64,000 nucleotides of DNA from NCBI GenBank assembly GCA_016235345.1, contig JACRLG010000005.1, positions 1-64,000 on the forward strand, written 5' to 3'. The notes beneath the pieces were generated by a model. That model was not told the DNA's origin and made no database searches. It saw only the letters and a list, made by a program, of their open reading frames with translations. Positions 37,603 to 47,033 of the stretch are shown piece after piece (position 1 is the first letter of the stretch; every line of letters starts with the position of its first letter). The translations under genes were made by a program, and so were the position numbers. This DNA comes from Deltaproteobacteria bacterium (GTDB lineage: Bacteria; Desulfobacterota; Desulfobacteria; Desulfobacterales; Desulfatibacillaceae).

Positions 37603-38340
37603 ATGATAATCATACCAGCAGTTGATATACGGCACGGCAGGTGCGTCAGGCTTTCCCAGGGACGGGCCGACGCGGAGACGGTTTACGGCGACGATCCTTC
37701 GGCCATGGCCCTTCACTGGCAGGACTTGGGAGCAGCACGGCTCCACGTTGTGGACCTGGACGGCGCTTTCGAAAAAAGCCCAAGAAACGCTCTTGCGGTG
37801 GAAAAAATTCTGAAAACCGTTAGCGTTCCGGTAAGCGTAGGCGGGGGCGTGCGCAACCGGGAAATCTTCGACCGCTGGATTTCCCTTGGGGTGGACCGGG
37901 TGGTTGTGGGCACCGAGGCCGTGAAAAACCCGGAATGGGTGAAGGCTGCGGCCCTGGCGCATCCGGGGCGGCTGGTGCTTGGAATAGACGCCAAAAACGG
38001 AATGGTGGCGGTGGAGGGCTGGACCGAGACCACCGCCCTTTCCGCCATTGACCTGGCCCTTCGCTTCCAGGGCCTGCCCGTGGCGGCTGTTCATTTCACC
38101 GATATCGCGCGCGACGGCATGCAGACCGGCGTGAACCTCACCGCCACCGCCGATTTCGCCCGCAAGAGCCCCTTTCCGGTGGTGGCCTCTGGCGGGGTTT
38201 CGGTGATCGATGACATTGAGGCGCTTCTTCCCCTGGAAAAACTGGGCGTGACCGGGGTGATAACGGGCCGGGCCCTTTACGCCAAGACCCTGTCCCTGCC
38301 TGAGGCCATAGCACTGGCCGGAAAAAATCCGGCCTCGTAA
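37603..38340 (+). CDS. hisA: Phosphoribosylformimino-5-aminoimidazole carboxamide ribotide isomerase
   Basis: 245 residues from the ATG at 37603 (MIIIPAVDIRHGRCVRL), with GGCAGGCAG upstream; longer frames overlap the lipoprotein gene and are rejected. TIM barrel with catalytic Asp in PAVDI, the first phosphate loop SVGGGVRN, the second catalytic region FTDIARDGMQTGVN, and the last phosphate site VVASGGVS with GRALY. It performs the fourth step of histidine synthesis. The gene converges on the 12-gene AAA/CHAT operon with only 10 bp between stops. Confidence 0.96.
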   Translation: MIIIPAVDIRHGRCVRLSQGRADAETVYGDDPSAMALHWQDLGAARLHVVDLDGAFEKSPRNALAVEKILKTVSVPVSVGGGVRNREIFDRWISLGVDRVVVGTEAVKNPEWVKAAALAHPGRLVLGIDAKNGMVAVEGWTETTALSAIDLALRFQGLPVAAVHFTDIARDGMQTGVNLTATADFARKSPFPVVASGGVSVIDDIEALLPLEKLGVTGVITGRALYAKTLSLPEAIALAGKNPAS

Positions 38341-38350
38341 TCCGCCGGTT

Positions 38351-38551
38351 TCAAAAAAGCCGGAAAGCCGTGAAGGCGGCGGCCAGTACAAGGGTTAGGG
38401 CGAAACTCAAAATTGCCGCAGGTTTCACGAGGCTTAGGGGCAGTCCCTCCCTTTTACCGCGCACCCGGCGCAGAACCTCGTCAAGCCCGCTTACGGGATA
38501 TCCAGGCGGAGAAGGCCAAGATTCCGCCGGATCAAGCCCTTTCAGCCCCAT
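38351..38551 (-). CDS. Small tail-anchored protein at the end of the AAA/CHAT operon
   Basis: 66 residues: a soluble, charged N-terminal 40 residues (GLDEVLRRVRGKREGLPLSLV) and one C-terminal membrane helix (PAAILSFALTLVLAAAFTAF). AGGGAGGGCTG precedes the ATG, and it starts 3 bp after the upstream gene, so it is clearly in the operon. No recognisable family. A small anchored partner or toxin-like effector is possible but unsupported. Confidence 0.6.
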   Translation of the reverse strand: MGLKGLDPAESWPSPPGYPVSGLDEVLRRVRGKREGLPLSLVKPAAILSFALTLVLAAAFTAFRLF

Positions 38552-38554
38552 TTT

Positions 38555-40162
38555 TCAGCCCTCCCTTTTCCGTCCTGCCGCGACCGTTGGCTTCCATTTT
38601 ACGTAACCCGGCACAAAGCCTATGGAAAGGCCGTTTCCAAGGGCTGCGCACAAGGCCCTTTTTTCCAGGAACCCGGTTTTTGCCCTGAGCCTTTTCCGGT
38701 AAGGGGAGCCGGGTTCCGCTGGCTCTTCCAGGCGCCTTGAGAAGTGGGCGGCCATCCACAGGACATCCTCCGGCAGGCTTGCCACCATATCCCATTCCTC
38801 CGCCATCTTCAAAAACCGGCGGCGGTCATAAGCGCCCGCCCGCAATAAAAGCGCGGAAGCGAGAAACTCCGCCTCGTGTTCAAGGCACAGCCCGCGCACA
38901 TCGGAAGCGCCGGAATCAAGCGCTCCCGAAAGGCCCACGATTTCCGACACAAGGCTCGCGTTTGCCGCAAGTATGTCCCCCGGGCCGGCGGAATCCGCGT
39001 CCAGTCTAGCTATCTTCCGGTAATCGACGGCCATACGGTAAAGGTGAGCGTTGTTGAAGCCGTTATCGTTTTCAGGGTCGTAATCGTGTTCGATATCCCA
39101 CAGGTCGCGGTAGGGCGAAAATCCGAGATGGGCCAGTATGAAATTTTCATCTGATGAAAGACTTTGGCCCGGATCTCGCCTTATAAGCTCCATCCAGGTG
39201 TCCAGGTAGGCGTAAACGAAAAAGGCGTTCAAATCCGACGCCGACATGGGCCGCTCATTAATGCTGCGCAGGCGCCGCTTTCCCTGGGGCGGCGCGGTCC
39301 GGGCCTTTTGGGCTCGATCCCGCCCTGACGCCTCCCTTTTGGCCTTTTCCTCTTCCAGAAAACATAAAAAAAGGAGCGAGTTGCCAAGGGCGAGAAGGAA
39401 CTGCCTCCGGTTTTCGGCGTCAGCCTCCGAAGGCGCTTCCGGGGAAAGAATGCCATCCAGAAGCGCCTGATGTGCGCGATGGGCGAAATGGGCCGCAACG
39501 GCCTCGTCAAAGGCCGTATATCGCCCGGCCATGAAAAGCCGGAGAAAAACCTCCTGCAAGCGGTTCTTTCCGCCCCCTTCAAAAACGGCCCGGATTCGGC
39601 CCCCGCTTTGGTCCCACCAGCGCAGAGCCGGAAGGCGTCCGCTTAAAGGCACAAGGCCCCTTGCCAGGAAACGGACGGCCAGGCCGAAGAGCGGGCGGCC
39701 CTGGGTATGGAGGCGGGTGACCGTGATACCGGTATATATGATCCTGAAAATTATCAGAAAAATTGAGGCTGTGAAAAAAAGGGCGGCGCAGGCCGCCCCG
39801 GCCCGCCCGGCGATTACGAACTTAGCGGGCGATACGGCGAGGAGGAAGATGAATATTGAAACGGCCAAGAGGTATATGGCAACCGATGCTGCAATGAAGG
39901 CGTCGACCCTGGCTGTTGGCGGCGATTTCAGATGCAGCAGAAAAATCAGCCGCAAACCTGCCTCGTTTGAAGCAAGCAAAATGATTAGCCAGGCGATGAA
40001 GCCGACCCATGACGCGCTCGCCCCAAAACGGGTAAGGACAAGAAGGACCACCAAGAAAATGAAAGCGATAAGCCAGAACAGCAAGGATTCGGGCAGGTGT
40101 CCGAAACACCGCAGGATGACTTTCGGGGTGGCCTCGCGGCTCCTGGAAAATTTCCCGGCCAT
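38555..40162 (-). CDS. Four-TM membrane protein with large soluble C-terminal domain
   Basis: 535 residues from the ATG overlapping the upstream stop (TGATG). Membrane helices at about 27-45, 52-80, 89-110 and 120-145, followed by about 385 soluble residues rich in charged helices. The segments FLALGNSLLFLCFLEEEKAKREASGRDR, DLWDIEHDYDPENDNGFNNAHLYRM and EHEAEFLASALLLRAGAYDRRRFL are seen in this part. No enzymatic motif is recognised. As the membrane component of an AAA/CHAT cluster it could be an effector or the membrane platform; that is inference. Confidence 0.7.
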   Translation of the reverse strand: MAGKFSRSREATPKVILRCFGHLPESLLFWLIAFIFLVVLLVLTRFGASASWVGFIAWLIILLASNEAGLRLIFLLHLKSPPTARVDAFIAASVAIYLLAVSIFIFLLAVSPAKFVIAGRAGAACAALFFTASIFLIIFRIIYTGITVTRLHTQGRPLFGLAVRFLARGLVPLSGRLPALRWWDQSGGRIRAVFEGGGKNRLQEVFLRLFMAGRYTAFDEAVAAHFAHRAHQALLDGILSPEAPSEADAENRRQFLLALGNSLLFLCFLEEEKAKREASGRDRAQKARTAPPQGKRRLRSINERPMSASDLNAFFVYAYLDTWMELIRRDPGQSLSSDENFILAHLGFSPYRDLWDIEHDYDPENDNGFNNAHLYRMAVDYRKIARLDADSAGPGDILAANASLVSEIVGLSGALDSGASDVRGLCLEHEAEFLASALLLRAGAYDRRRFLKMAEEWDMVASLPEDVLWMAAHFSRRLEEPAEPGSPYRKRLRAKTGFLEKRALCAALGNGLSIGFVPGYVKWKPTVAAGRKREG

Positions 40163-42006
40163 CAAACCGGATGCCCGCAGTTGGAGCAATTTTCAAAGCG
40201 GACCTCTCCGGCGCTTCCGCGAAAGCGAAGGCCTTCGTGCATGGAGACGATGGCCTCCCTTTTTATCCGCAGTATTTCCGGCTTATTGTCCTTGGACGAG
40301 GCTATAATGAAAATGTGATCGAAAACCCATCTCTGCCAGTCTGTCCCAATCCAGGCCGATTTGTCCGGAAATTCTTCGCAGCCGCAAAGAAGCGGCCCCA
40401 TGATTTCGCAGGCATCCGACGGATCCCCGACCCCGAAAACAAAGGGGGGGTGAAGCGTGAAACCTTCGGGCAGGAACACCAGAGCGCCCTTCATTTTCCA
40501 GTAGGGCTCGGCGTAAAAGAGCCTTCCGCCCGCGCCCAGTATGCCGTAATTGTCGGAATAAGTTGAAGAACCGCCAGTGGCTTCCGCGCCAGCCCGCCCC
40601 CAGGTTCGCCCGGAAATCAGCAAAGGCGGCGTCAGGATGTGGCAGGCCGTGCGCTCCCCGTCAGCGCCGATTATCCCCACACGGCAATAGCCGGTGTTTT
40701 CCAGGAACCTCCTGGAGCAGTCCCTGACGAGCTCCGTAAGGCTTTCGTCTTCTTCCCCGTGAACGCTTATCATGAGGGGGGGCGATGCTGTCTCACCACC
40801 TGTAACGGCACCGGCCAGGGCGCTCGCGGCGTCCCGCTCGCCCTTCACCAGGGCCAGTTCATGCCTCAAAAGGCCCAGGCGTTTATTTAGGACCCTGATG
40901 TCAGTTCTGCGCAATTGAACCCGGTTTTCCAGAATCCTGATTTCACGCGCGATGGAGTGCCCGCGCATGGATTTTTTGTCATGCCCCGGTTTCACGTTTT
41001 CGGGCGCATGTTTCAGTTCCAGAAAAACCCGGATGCCGCCCTCGCCCGAACCGGAGAGGTTCTCCGCAAGATGCGCTATTTCCGGGGCTTTGCGGGGATC
41101 GGGCCTCACGAACCGGCTTACCGGGAAAAACTCCAGGGAGGTGACCCCGATGTCGTAATCCCGGCCCCCGTCCCTTTTTCCGCCTGAGGCCAGACGAAGG
41201 CCCTTTTCCCTGGGGGCCAGCCAGCGCCACCAGCCCGTTGGATAGCGCCATCCGCACGCCAGATAGACCTCCCTTGGCCCGTCCCCACCAAGAAAATAAT
41301 ACAGCACGCTGTTTCTGGGGGCGATGGGGGGCTGCCCGTTTTTTCCCATGAAGGCCAGGAGCCAGAAAAGGCCTCCGGCCTCACCATTTTCCGGCCTGCC
41401 CGCTTTTTCCGACACCGGGCAGGCCATGATGTGGCGAATGCCCAGGCTCCAGAGATAGCCTAGTTCCGGCCCTATGTCATTTTTGGGGATCAAAAGCAGG
41501 TACTGGCTGAAAATGCGGCTTCTTAAACCGCTTGCTGCGTTTTTCACCAGTTCCTCGAGGCGGGCGAGCTTTTCGGCCTCATGGGACCCGGCCCCGCCGG
41601 ACAGCGCCGCAGGCATGGTTTTGATCATTTTCTCGAAAACATCGTGCATGGCCGAGCAGAGAATCGCGTTCCTGGGCTCCTCCAGGAACCCCGGCCTTTC
41701 TTCCCGGACCGGGCCGACCTCGGCGACGAGATCGGCAACCCTCTTTTCGAAACATCCCAAAGGGGCGGAATCCGCCGTTCTCCCCATAAAAAGGGCCAGC
41801 CTGTCCTCGATCCGGGAGAGGGCCGCGTGTTCCGAAGCATGCCAGTACCAGACGCCGTCCTTCAGAAAGGCCGTGGACTTCTTGATTTCCTGAACCTTTG
41901 CGTGTGAAAGCTCAAGCCCGTTCAAAAATCCCAGAAAGGAATCGAGATTCCCGAACCTGCACCACCCGGCGTCCTTTTTCGGAGAAGTCCTGCTGTCTGT
42001 GGCCAT
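40162..42006 (-). CDS. Unrecognised protein with central coiled coil, AAA/CHAT operon
   Basis: 614 residues, soluble. The N-terminal part is helical (ELSHAKVQEIKKSTAFL, LARLEELVKNAASGLRSRI). A middle beta-rich region has Trp-rich segments (YLACGWRYPTGWWRWLAPREKG). A coiled coil follows at about 370-410 (REIRILENRVQLRRTDIRVLNKR), and the C-terminal part ends in CSNCGHPV, a single CxxC that might be half of a zinc site. The region SLTELVRDCSRRFLENTGYCRVGIIGADGE may be a GAF-like fold, weakly. I do not recognise a family. It starts 15 bp after the upstream gene. Confidence 0.65.
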   Translation of the reverse strand: MATDSRTSPKKDAGWCRFGNLDSFLGFLNGLELSHAKVQEIKKSTAFLKDGVWYWHASEHAALSRIEDRLALFMGRTADSAPLGCFEKRVADLVAEVGPVREERPGFLEEPRNAILCSAMHDVFEKMIKTMPAALSGGAGSHEAEKLARLEELVKNAASGLRSRIFSQYLLLIPKNDIGPELGYLWSLGIRHIMACPVSEKAGRPENGEAGGLFWLLAFMGKNGQPPIAPRNSVLYYFLGGDGPREVYLACGWRYPTGWWRWLAPREKGLRLASGGKRDGGRDYDIGVTSLEFFPVSRFVRPDPRKAPEIAHLAENLSGSGEGGIRVFLELKHAPENVKPGHDKKSMRGHSIAREIRILENRVQLRRTDIRVLNKRLGLLRHELALVKGERDAASALAGAVTGGETASPPLMISVHGEEDESLTELVRDCSRRFLENTGYCRVGIIGADGERTACHILTPPLLISGRTWGRAGAEATGGSSTYSDNYGILGAGGRLFYAEPYWKMKGALVFLPEGFTLHPPFVFGVGDPSDACEIMGPLLCGCEEFPDKSAWIGTDWQRWVFDHIFIIASSKDNKPEILRIKREAIVSMHEGLRFRGSAGEVRFENCSNCGHPV

Positions 42007-42021
42007 CAGTAATTTTTCCGC

Positions 42022-43830
42022 CTAAAGGCTCTTGGACGATAGAATCCTTCTTAGTGCCCATGAACGAAAGCCCTGAAAAGGATGGGGACATGAGCGTTCC
42101 TCCCGCCCTGCCCTGCCCTTTGAGGAGGAGGCCCCGTCGAGGTTTCCGAAAACCAGAAACGGCCTGTTCCCGCCTTCTCCGGGCCTTGCCTCCACCACCA
42201 TGGCGTCCGACCTGCCGGAAATGAACTGAAACATGGGGCTGCCCCCCTGCCTGAGGCTTCTGCCCAGGGCCTCGGAAAAACCCGGGCCGCCCATGAAAAA
42301 ACTGAGCTTCCGGCCCCAGTCCCGCCTGTCCGCCATGAGGTTCTTCCATTGGGCCAGCATTTGGGACACCGGCTCGCCCGGCTCGACCTTCCCGGATAAG
42401 GCCCCGCCAGCCGCTTCTTTCGGGGCGGGGTCGGTTTCCTTTTTCCATGACCAGCCCGGGGCATGATTGAAGAGGACGGGAAAGACGTCGGAAGCCGAAA
42501 ACAGGAGGGGCCGCTCCAGATTGCCCCGGCTGCGCCCTGGGCTGAAATCCGAGCCCGCCAAAACGGTGGTTCGCACTGACGGAGCCAGCCCCTTGGGAGT
42601 AATGCCCCCGGCGTCGCCCCAGTTTTGGTCGTGAAACATGAAGGCCACGTCAAAGGCGGCTTTATCGCTTAAGCCGGGCAGGGCAAGAAGATCGTGCGCC
42701 ACCAGGAAGGCCGCCAGCTTCAGCGCCCCGGTAAGGCCCCATTCGGGGCGGCCAGCGCCGTTATCGGTCCTGGCCGAAGGAAGGTCTATGGCAAAGACCA
42801 CGCCGGTTGAAAGCGATTCCCGGTCCTGCCAGACATCCAGGTAGGCCGGAACCTTGTTCTCCGCCATCAGCCTCATGACCACAGGCTTGGGAGCGCCAAG
42901 GGCCAGGGGATGCCCCGGCGGAGCCCCCTGCCCTATCACCCGGTGCTCGAAGCCGCTTTTCTCCCATTCGCCCACAACCGGCCTGGTGAACCTGCCCGGC
43001 GCTGAAAGAGTGGCTTCCTTGGGTGGCCGGGCCGCCTCTTTCCTGTAGTCGTCCATAAGACTTAAGTCGCAGGCAACGCCCCACATGGCCCTGCGGAAAC
43101 CGGGCCTTTTTTCGCCCTGAGCCTTGAAATCCTCCTCCGAAAGCCCGTCGGGCTCCGCCCCCGGCCCGGCCAGCCTCCGGCTGCCCTCCCCGGAAAGGCG
43201 CATCTCGTAACGGCAAAGGCCAAGGCACCTTTCGAAAATTTCGGGCGCTTCCTCCATAATCTCGGAAACACGGTTATTTTCGAAAAACCCCCCGAAAAAG
43301 GACCCGCCCGCAAAACCCCGCCCGTCGGCCTTTCTCCATTTTTCCGGGTCCTCTTTTTCAAAATTCCATTTCAGAGCCTTGTCGATGTCGGACACGAACA
43401 ACGCGCTTAACCCGTTCAATTCCAGGGCAAGGAAAAGCTCGTGAAATAAAGGGCGAAAGGCCAGAAACCTTCCCCGTTCCGACTGCCCGTTCACGGCGAA
43501 TCCGCCGAAAGCCTCCCACCCGGCCACCAGCCGCGCCACCGACTTCATCATGGCCCCGTAGGACCTGCGTCCGTTCAACTTGAGGGGCAGGGCGGGATCG
43601 GCTAAAATCCTCAAAACATCGTGGGCGAAAAAAAACGGCGTGGCCAGGCCCATTTTCACGTAGCGGAAATGTTCCGCCCAGGCGGTTTTCCAGGCATCGT
43701 CAAATATCGCCCAGGGCAGCACACTCGTCTCGCAAAAATGCTCCCGGCAGAAATCCACGTATCCCGACGCCCTTTCAAAGCGCGGGCCCGGTTCAGGCAT
43801 TTTTGGCTGCTCGTTTTCGGGCATCCTCAT
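42022..43830 (-). CDS. Possible degenerate vWA (ViaA-like) partner of the MoxR ATPase
   Basis: 602 residues from the ATG that overlaps the upstream stop (ATGA); a longer frame into the MoxR gene is rejected. The N-terminal half is helical. From about residue 355 a Rossmann-like pattern is visible: GVVFAIDLPSARTD strand and loop, helix WGLTGALKLAAFLVAHDLLA, strand FDVAFMFHDQN, later RPFLVFGNLDGAS. This could be a von Willebrand A domain in which the metal site DxSxS is replaced by D-L-P-S-A. The position right after a RavA-type MoxR gene supports that reading, since MoxR genes are usually followed by vWA genes. The domain call is an inference. Confidence 0.6.
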   Translation of the reverse strand: MRMPENEQPKMPEPGPRFERASGYVDFCREHFCETSVLPWAIFDDAWKTAWAEHFRYVKMGLATPFFFAHDVLRILADPALPLKLNGRRSYGAMMKSVARLVAGWEAFGGFAVNGQSERGRFLAFRPLFHELFLALELNGLSALFVSDIDKALKWNFEKEDPEKWRKADGRGFAGGSFFGGFFENNRVSEIMEEAPEIFERCLGLCRYEMRLSGEGSRRLAGPGAEPDGLSEEDFKAQGEKRPGFRRAMWGVACDLSLMDDYRKEAARPPKEATLSAPGRFTRPVVGEWEKSGFEHRVIGQGAPPGHPLALGAPKPVVMRLMAENKVPAYLDVWQDRESLSTGVVFAIDLPSARTDNGAGRPEWGLTGALKLAAFLVAHDLLALPGLSDKAAFDVAFMFHDQNWGDAGGITPKGLAPSVRTTVLAGSDFSPGRSRGNLERPLLFSASDVFPVLFNHAPGWSWKKETDPAPKEAAGGALSGKVEPGEPVSQMLAQWKNLMADRRDWGRKLSFFMGGPGFSEALGRSLRQGGSPMFQFISGRSDAMVVEARPGEGGNRPFLVFGNLDGASSSKGRAGREERSCPHPFQGFRSWALRRILSSKSL

Positions 43831-45350
43831 TCGCTCCGGGGAAGGTATTGGGAAAGGCCCCTCACGAAATCCTCCCTCACCTCCGGGCTTTCCCAAACGT
43901 GCTTGAAAACCGCGCAATCGGCTTCGGTCGGCCCGGCAAGCCCCTTGTTCCTGAAAACGGCGTGGCATCGGGCCAGCTTGTACAGGATTTTCAGCTTGCG
44001 GCCCGACAGCCGGCAGTATGGATGATGATAAAGCTCCCTAACCATTTCCTCGAAGAGCGCCATGAAACCATCCGTGGGCGCGAACTTCTGAAATGGATGC
44101 AAGGCCCCGCCCCTTGGCAGCGAATCGTAGGGCGCAAGGCACATGGCTCTTGAGAGCAGCAGGATGTCGTTAATGGACGCGTGGCTTTCCGACGAAACGA
44201 GGCTCCAGCGCTCCTTCTTCTTTTCCAGGCTGTACAGGTCGGAGTAAAATTTGGCGTTTTCCTCGTCGTCCTTATCGAACGACAGGTTGCCGTGGCTGGT
44301 CTCGATCTGAAAACCCTCCCTTCGCCAGGCCCTCTCCACCACGTGCAGAAAGCGCGAGTTGTCCTTCCCGTAGGTCGTTGGTTCCGAACCGGGACTTGAG
44401 GAAGGCCCAGGGTCGGGCTCGACGGAGATTTCAGGGAAATGGAGCCTTACGCCCATCCGGTCGTAGATGGCCGCCGAATCGACATCATTATAAGGCGGGT
44501 CGTTGGCGGCCAGAATTATGACCGCAAGGTCCGAGGCGGCGAGCCTTCCCTCGGAGTGGAAGCGCCTGTCCGAAAGGAGCGTCAAAAGGCTGTGCAGGAT
44601 GGGGCTGTTGGCCTTGAACACCTCATCTATGAAGGCTGCCCTCACCCCAGGAGCAGTGATTGAGCCGCTCTGGCCGCGCACCATTCGCCCCTCGTACATT
44701 GCGGGTATGTTGAAGGAACCGCAGATTTCCTCCGGGGTGGTGAACTTGGTAAGAAGGTACTGGAAAAAGCCGTTGCCGCCCCCGTCCCTGCCGCTTTCCT
44801 CGGTAAGACCCAGTCTTGAGAAAAACTCCACAGCGGTGCGGGTCTTGCCCGACCCCGGAGGCCCCAGAAACAGCACCGGCTCCTGGGCCACCGCCCCGCA
44901 GACCAGCATGTCGATCTGCTCCTCCAGGTAGCGCATGGCCTGCTTCAGGCTCTCCTTAAGGTCGTTGACGCGGGTGAGGGAGCGGGCGTAGAGCTTGTAC
45001 ACCTGGCAGGGATGAAGCAGGTAAAGGGCCGTGGACCAGGTGCCGGAATTGAATTTGGCCGGATGCCTGACCTCTTCGTCCAATAAGGGTTCCAGGTCCC
45101 AGTCTTCGGGGCTTTTGACTTTCCTGTTTTTCTGAACGTCAAGCTTGATCAGACCGGCAAGGGCCTTCACTTCCTTCGAGACCAGGCGCTCCCGGTGGAT
45201 GTTCTTCCATTCCTCCACGCAGCAGTCGCCGTGCCGCAAAATTTTTGCACGGCCGTTCAAGGCCTCCCTGAAATTTCCGTCATCCCTCTGCCTGCACGCA
45301 AGGCCGCAGACGGCATCCTCCAGGGCCTTTGAAAAGGAATCGGCATCCAT
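43827..45350 (-). CDS. MoxR/RavA-type AAA+ ATPase
   Basis: 507 residues, close to RavA length. Walker A FLGPPGSGKT (163-170 for the P-loop), Walker B and following helix AAFIDEVFKANSPILHSLLTLLSDRRFH (from 238), sensor 1 AANDP (281-285) and YDRMGVRLHFPEI, all typical of RavA-like MoxR proteins. An N-terminal helical extension of about 130 residues and a C-terminal helical region flank the AAA core. MoxR ATPases remodel or activate partner proteins through vWA adaptors. Translation is coupled to both neighbours by overlapping start and stop codons. Confidence 0.92.
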   Translation of the reverse strand: MDADSFSKALEDAVCGLACRQRDDGNFREALNGRAKILRHGDCCVEEWKNIHRERLVSKEVKALAGLIKLDVQKNRKVKSPEDWDLEPLLDEEVRHPAKFNSGTWSTALYLLHPCQVYKLYARSLTRVNDLKESLKQAMRYLEEQIDMLVCGAVAQEPVLFLGPPGSGKTRTAVEFFSRLGLTEESGRDGGGNGFFQYLLTKFTTPEEICGSFNIPAMYEGRMVRGQSGSITAPGVRAAFIDEVFKANSPILHSLLTLLSDRRFHSEGRLAASDLAVIILAANDPPYNDVDSAAIYDRMGVRLHFPEISVEPDPGPSSSPGSEPTTYGKDNSRFLHVVERAWRREGFQIETSHGNLSFDKDDEENAKFYSDLYSLEKKKERWSLVSSESHASINDILLLSRAMCLAPYDSLPRGGALHPFQKFAPTDGFMALFEEMVRELYHHPYCRLSGRKLKILYKLARCHAVFRNKGLAGPTEADCAVFKHVWESPEVREDFVRGLSQYLPRSE

Positions 45351-46966
45351 CAGTACCGTCCTTCCCTTTCAAGTGTTTGTGACTGCCGCACAAGCTCGGT
45401 AAGATCGGTTACAACGGCTGCGAGGTCAACGGGGGTCCACCTCAAAAAGATTCTCCGGCACAGGCCGTACAGGTGATCGCCCGCCACGAATATCCTTTTT
45501 TCCCTTTTCACGTCGTCCTCATAGATTTCAAGCTCCGAGACCAGGGATACGAAGGCGTCTGCCCCGTCTTTCAACAGGCCTTCTATGCCGGTGTCTTCTA
45601 TGTAATGGCGCAGGATCGCCGCGATGGATTCGGCATCGGGATGCCCCACCGGAATCTGGAGCCCCCCGCGCCCCGGCCGCAGAAAGGCCGTGTCCAGGTC
45701 CTCCCGGCGGTTGGTTGCGCCCACCACGAAGACCATTGTGTCTTCCGAAAAACCGGCCATTTCGGACAACAAGGTGCTGGCTATGCCGGTTTCCACGCTG
45801 GCCGCCCCGCCTCCGGATGCCCTGGTTTTGAACAAAGCGTCCATTTCATCGAAAATCAGCATGGATGGGGCGTTCAGGCGGGCCTCGGCAAAAATCCGGC
45901 GCACGTTGGCCTCGGAAGCGCCCAGAAGGGAGGCTTTTACGTCGCTGGGATAGACCACCCGAAAGCGAAGGCCCATTTTGGAGGCCAGCCACTTGGCCAG
46001 GAGGGTCTTGCCCGTTCCGGGCTCGCCGTAGAGGATTATGGTCTTGAAGATGTGATTCCTGATTTTCTTTTTTTCGTCGGGATCGGAGGCGCCAAACCAC
46101 TTCTTATAGGGCTTGATGACAAGCTGATGAAGATCGCCGTTTTCGCCCACGATGTTTTCATAGCCCAGGAAATCGACCATCCCGGGGGCCGCCGTCATGT
46201 GGGACGTGCGCTGGGCCGCCTCCCTAAGTCTTGAAAGGATGTCCTCCCGGTTGCCTCCCCCCACCATCGCGTATTTGACAAGCCGCCTGAAATACAGGGG
46301 ATTGACCTCCTTCACGCAGTCCACGACCTGGCTTGCGTCCTCTTTGGAAATGGCCTTCGCGCCGGGCTGGCAGAGGCTCCGGGCCTCGTCCCTTCGCAGA
46401 AGCCTTGGAAGGTTCTCCACGGAAACCCCCGGAAGCCTTATTTTCATGGGAAAGACCCCGGCAAGGGAGCGCGGCAGGGGCGGGCCGAAGGGGTCCTGAA
46501 AGGCGAGCCACACGGTGCGATTCAAGATATCGTTTATTATGTAGGCTGGCTCGTGGTAGAGGGCCGGGTTGAGCTGGCCGTTCATCATGGAAAGCAGTAT
46601 CTCCAGGGAATGCCACACCACAATGGGGGCGTCGCCGCCGCTTGTCCTGTCTTCGCCGTAAAGCCTCAAAAGCTCCTGGTGGACGGTGTTCTTGAGGCTC
46701 TGCTCGCCGCCCCGGTTCATCATGGTGGGCCTCGGAAGCTCCACAATGCGCCCGTTATCGAAATCGGCCCGGTCCAGCCCCAGCAAACCGACTATCTTTT
46801 CCACCGAAGGGCGCACCGTTTCGGCGTCGGCGGTGACCAGCACGTTTACGCCCGCTTTCAAGGCCCGCGCTATATCCCTGTACTGGGTTTCGCAGACGTG
46901 ATTCAGATAGGTGGCCGGTTCGAACTCGTCGCACAACACTTTATCCAAACTGAAGGAATCAGGCAT
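45350..46966 (-). CDS. CDC48/FtsH-type AAA ATPase
   Basis: 538 residues from ATG at 46966 with AGGAGG five bases upstream (a GTG just before it is too close). The unrecognised N-terminal 260 residues contain a Rossmann-like stretch (LKAGVNVLVTADAETVRPSVEKIVGLL, APIVVWHSLEILLSMMN). The AAA core has Walker A YGEPGTGKT (315-322), Walker B LIFDEMD (371-377), sensor 1 VGATNRRED and arginine finger RPGR, so it looks catalytically complete. Not FtsH itself: no membrane helices and no zinc protease domain. It precedes and overlaps the MoxR gene. Confidence 0.9.
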   Translation of the reverse strand: MPDSFSLDKVLCDEFEPATYLNHVCETQYRDIARALKAGVNVLVTADAETVRPSVEKIVGLLGLDRADFDNGRIVELPRPTMMNRGGEQSLKNTVHQELLRLYGEDRTSGGDAPIVVWHSLEILLSMMNGQLNPALYHEPAYIINDILNRTVWLAFQDPFGPPLPRSLAGVFPMKIRLPGVSVENLPRLLRRDEARSLCQPGAKAISKEDASQVVDCVKEVNPLYFRRLVKYAMVGGGNREDILSRLREAAQRTSHMTAAPGMVDFLGYENIVGENGDLHQLVIKPYKKWFGASDPDEKKKIRNHIFKTIILYGEPGTGKTLLAKWLASKMGLRFRVVYPSDVKASLLGASEANVRRIFAEARLNAPSMLIFDEMDALFKTRASGGGAASVETGIASTLLSEMAGFSEDTMVFVVGATNRREDLDTAFLRPGRGGLQIPVGHPDAESIAAILRHYIEDTGIEGLLKDGADAFVSLVSELEIYEDDVKREKRIFVAGDHLYGLCRRIFLRWTPVDLAAVVTDLTELVRQSQTLEREGRY

Positions 46967-47033
46967 CACGACCTCCTTGCGGGCGGGAAATTCAGCCGCT
47001 TGATTAAATTCTGTTTCATTATGGGATCGCCTC

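Noticed and set aside
45350-46966. AAA gene as FtsH
   Set aside because: No N-terminal membrane helices and no HExxH protease domain; only the AAA core is alike.
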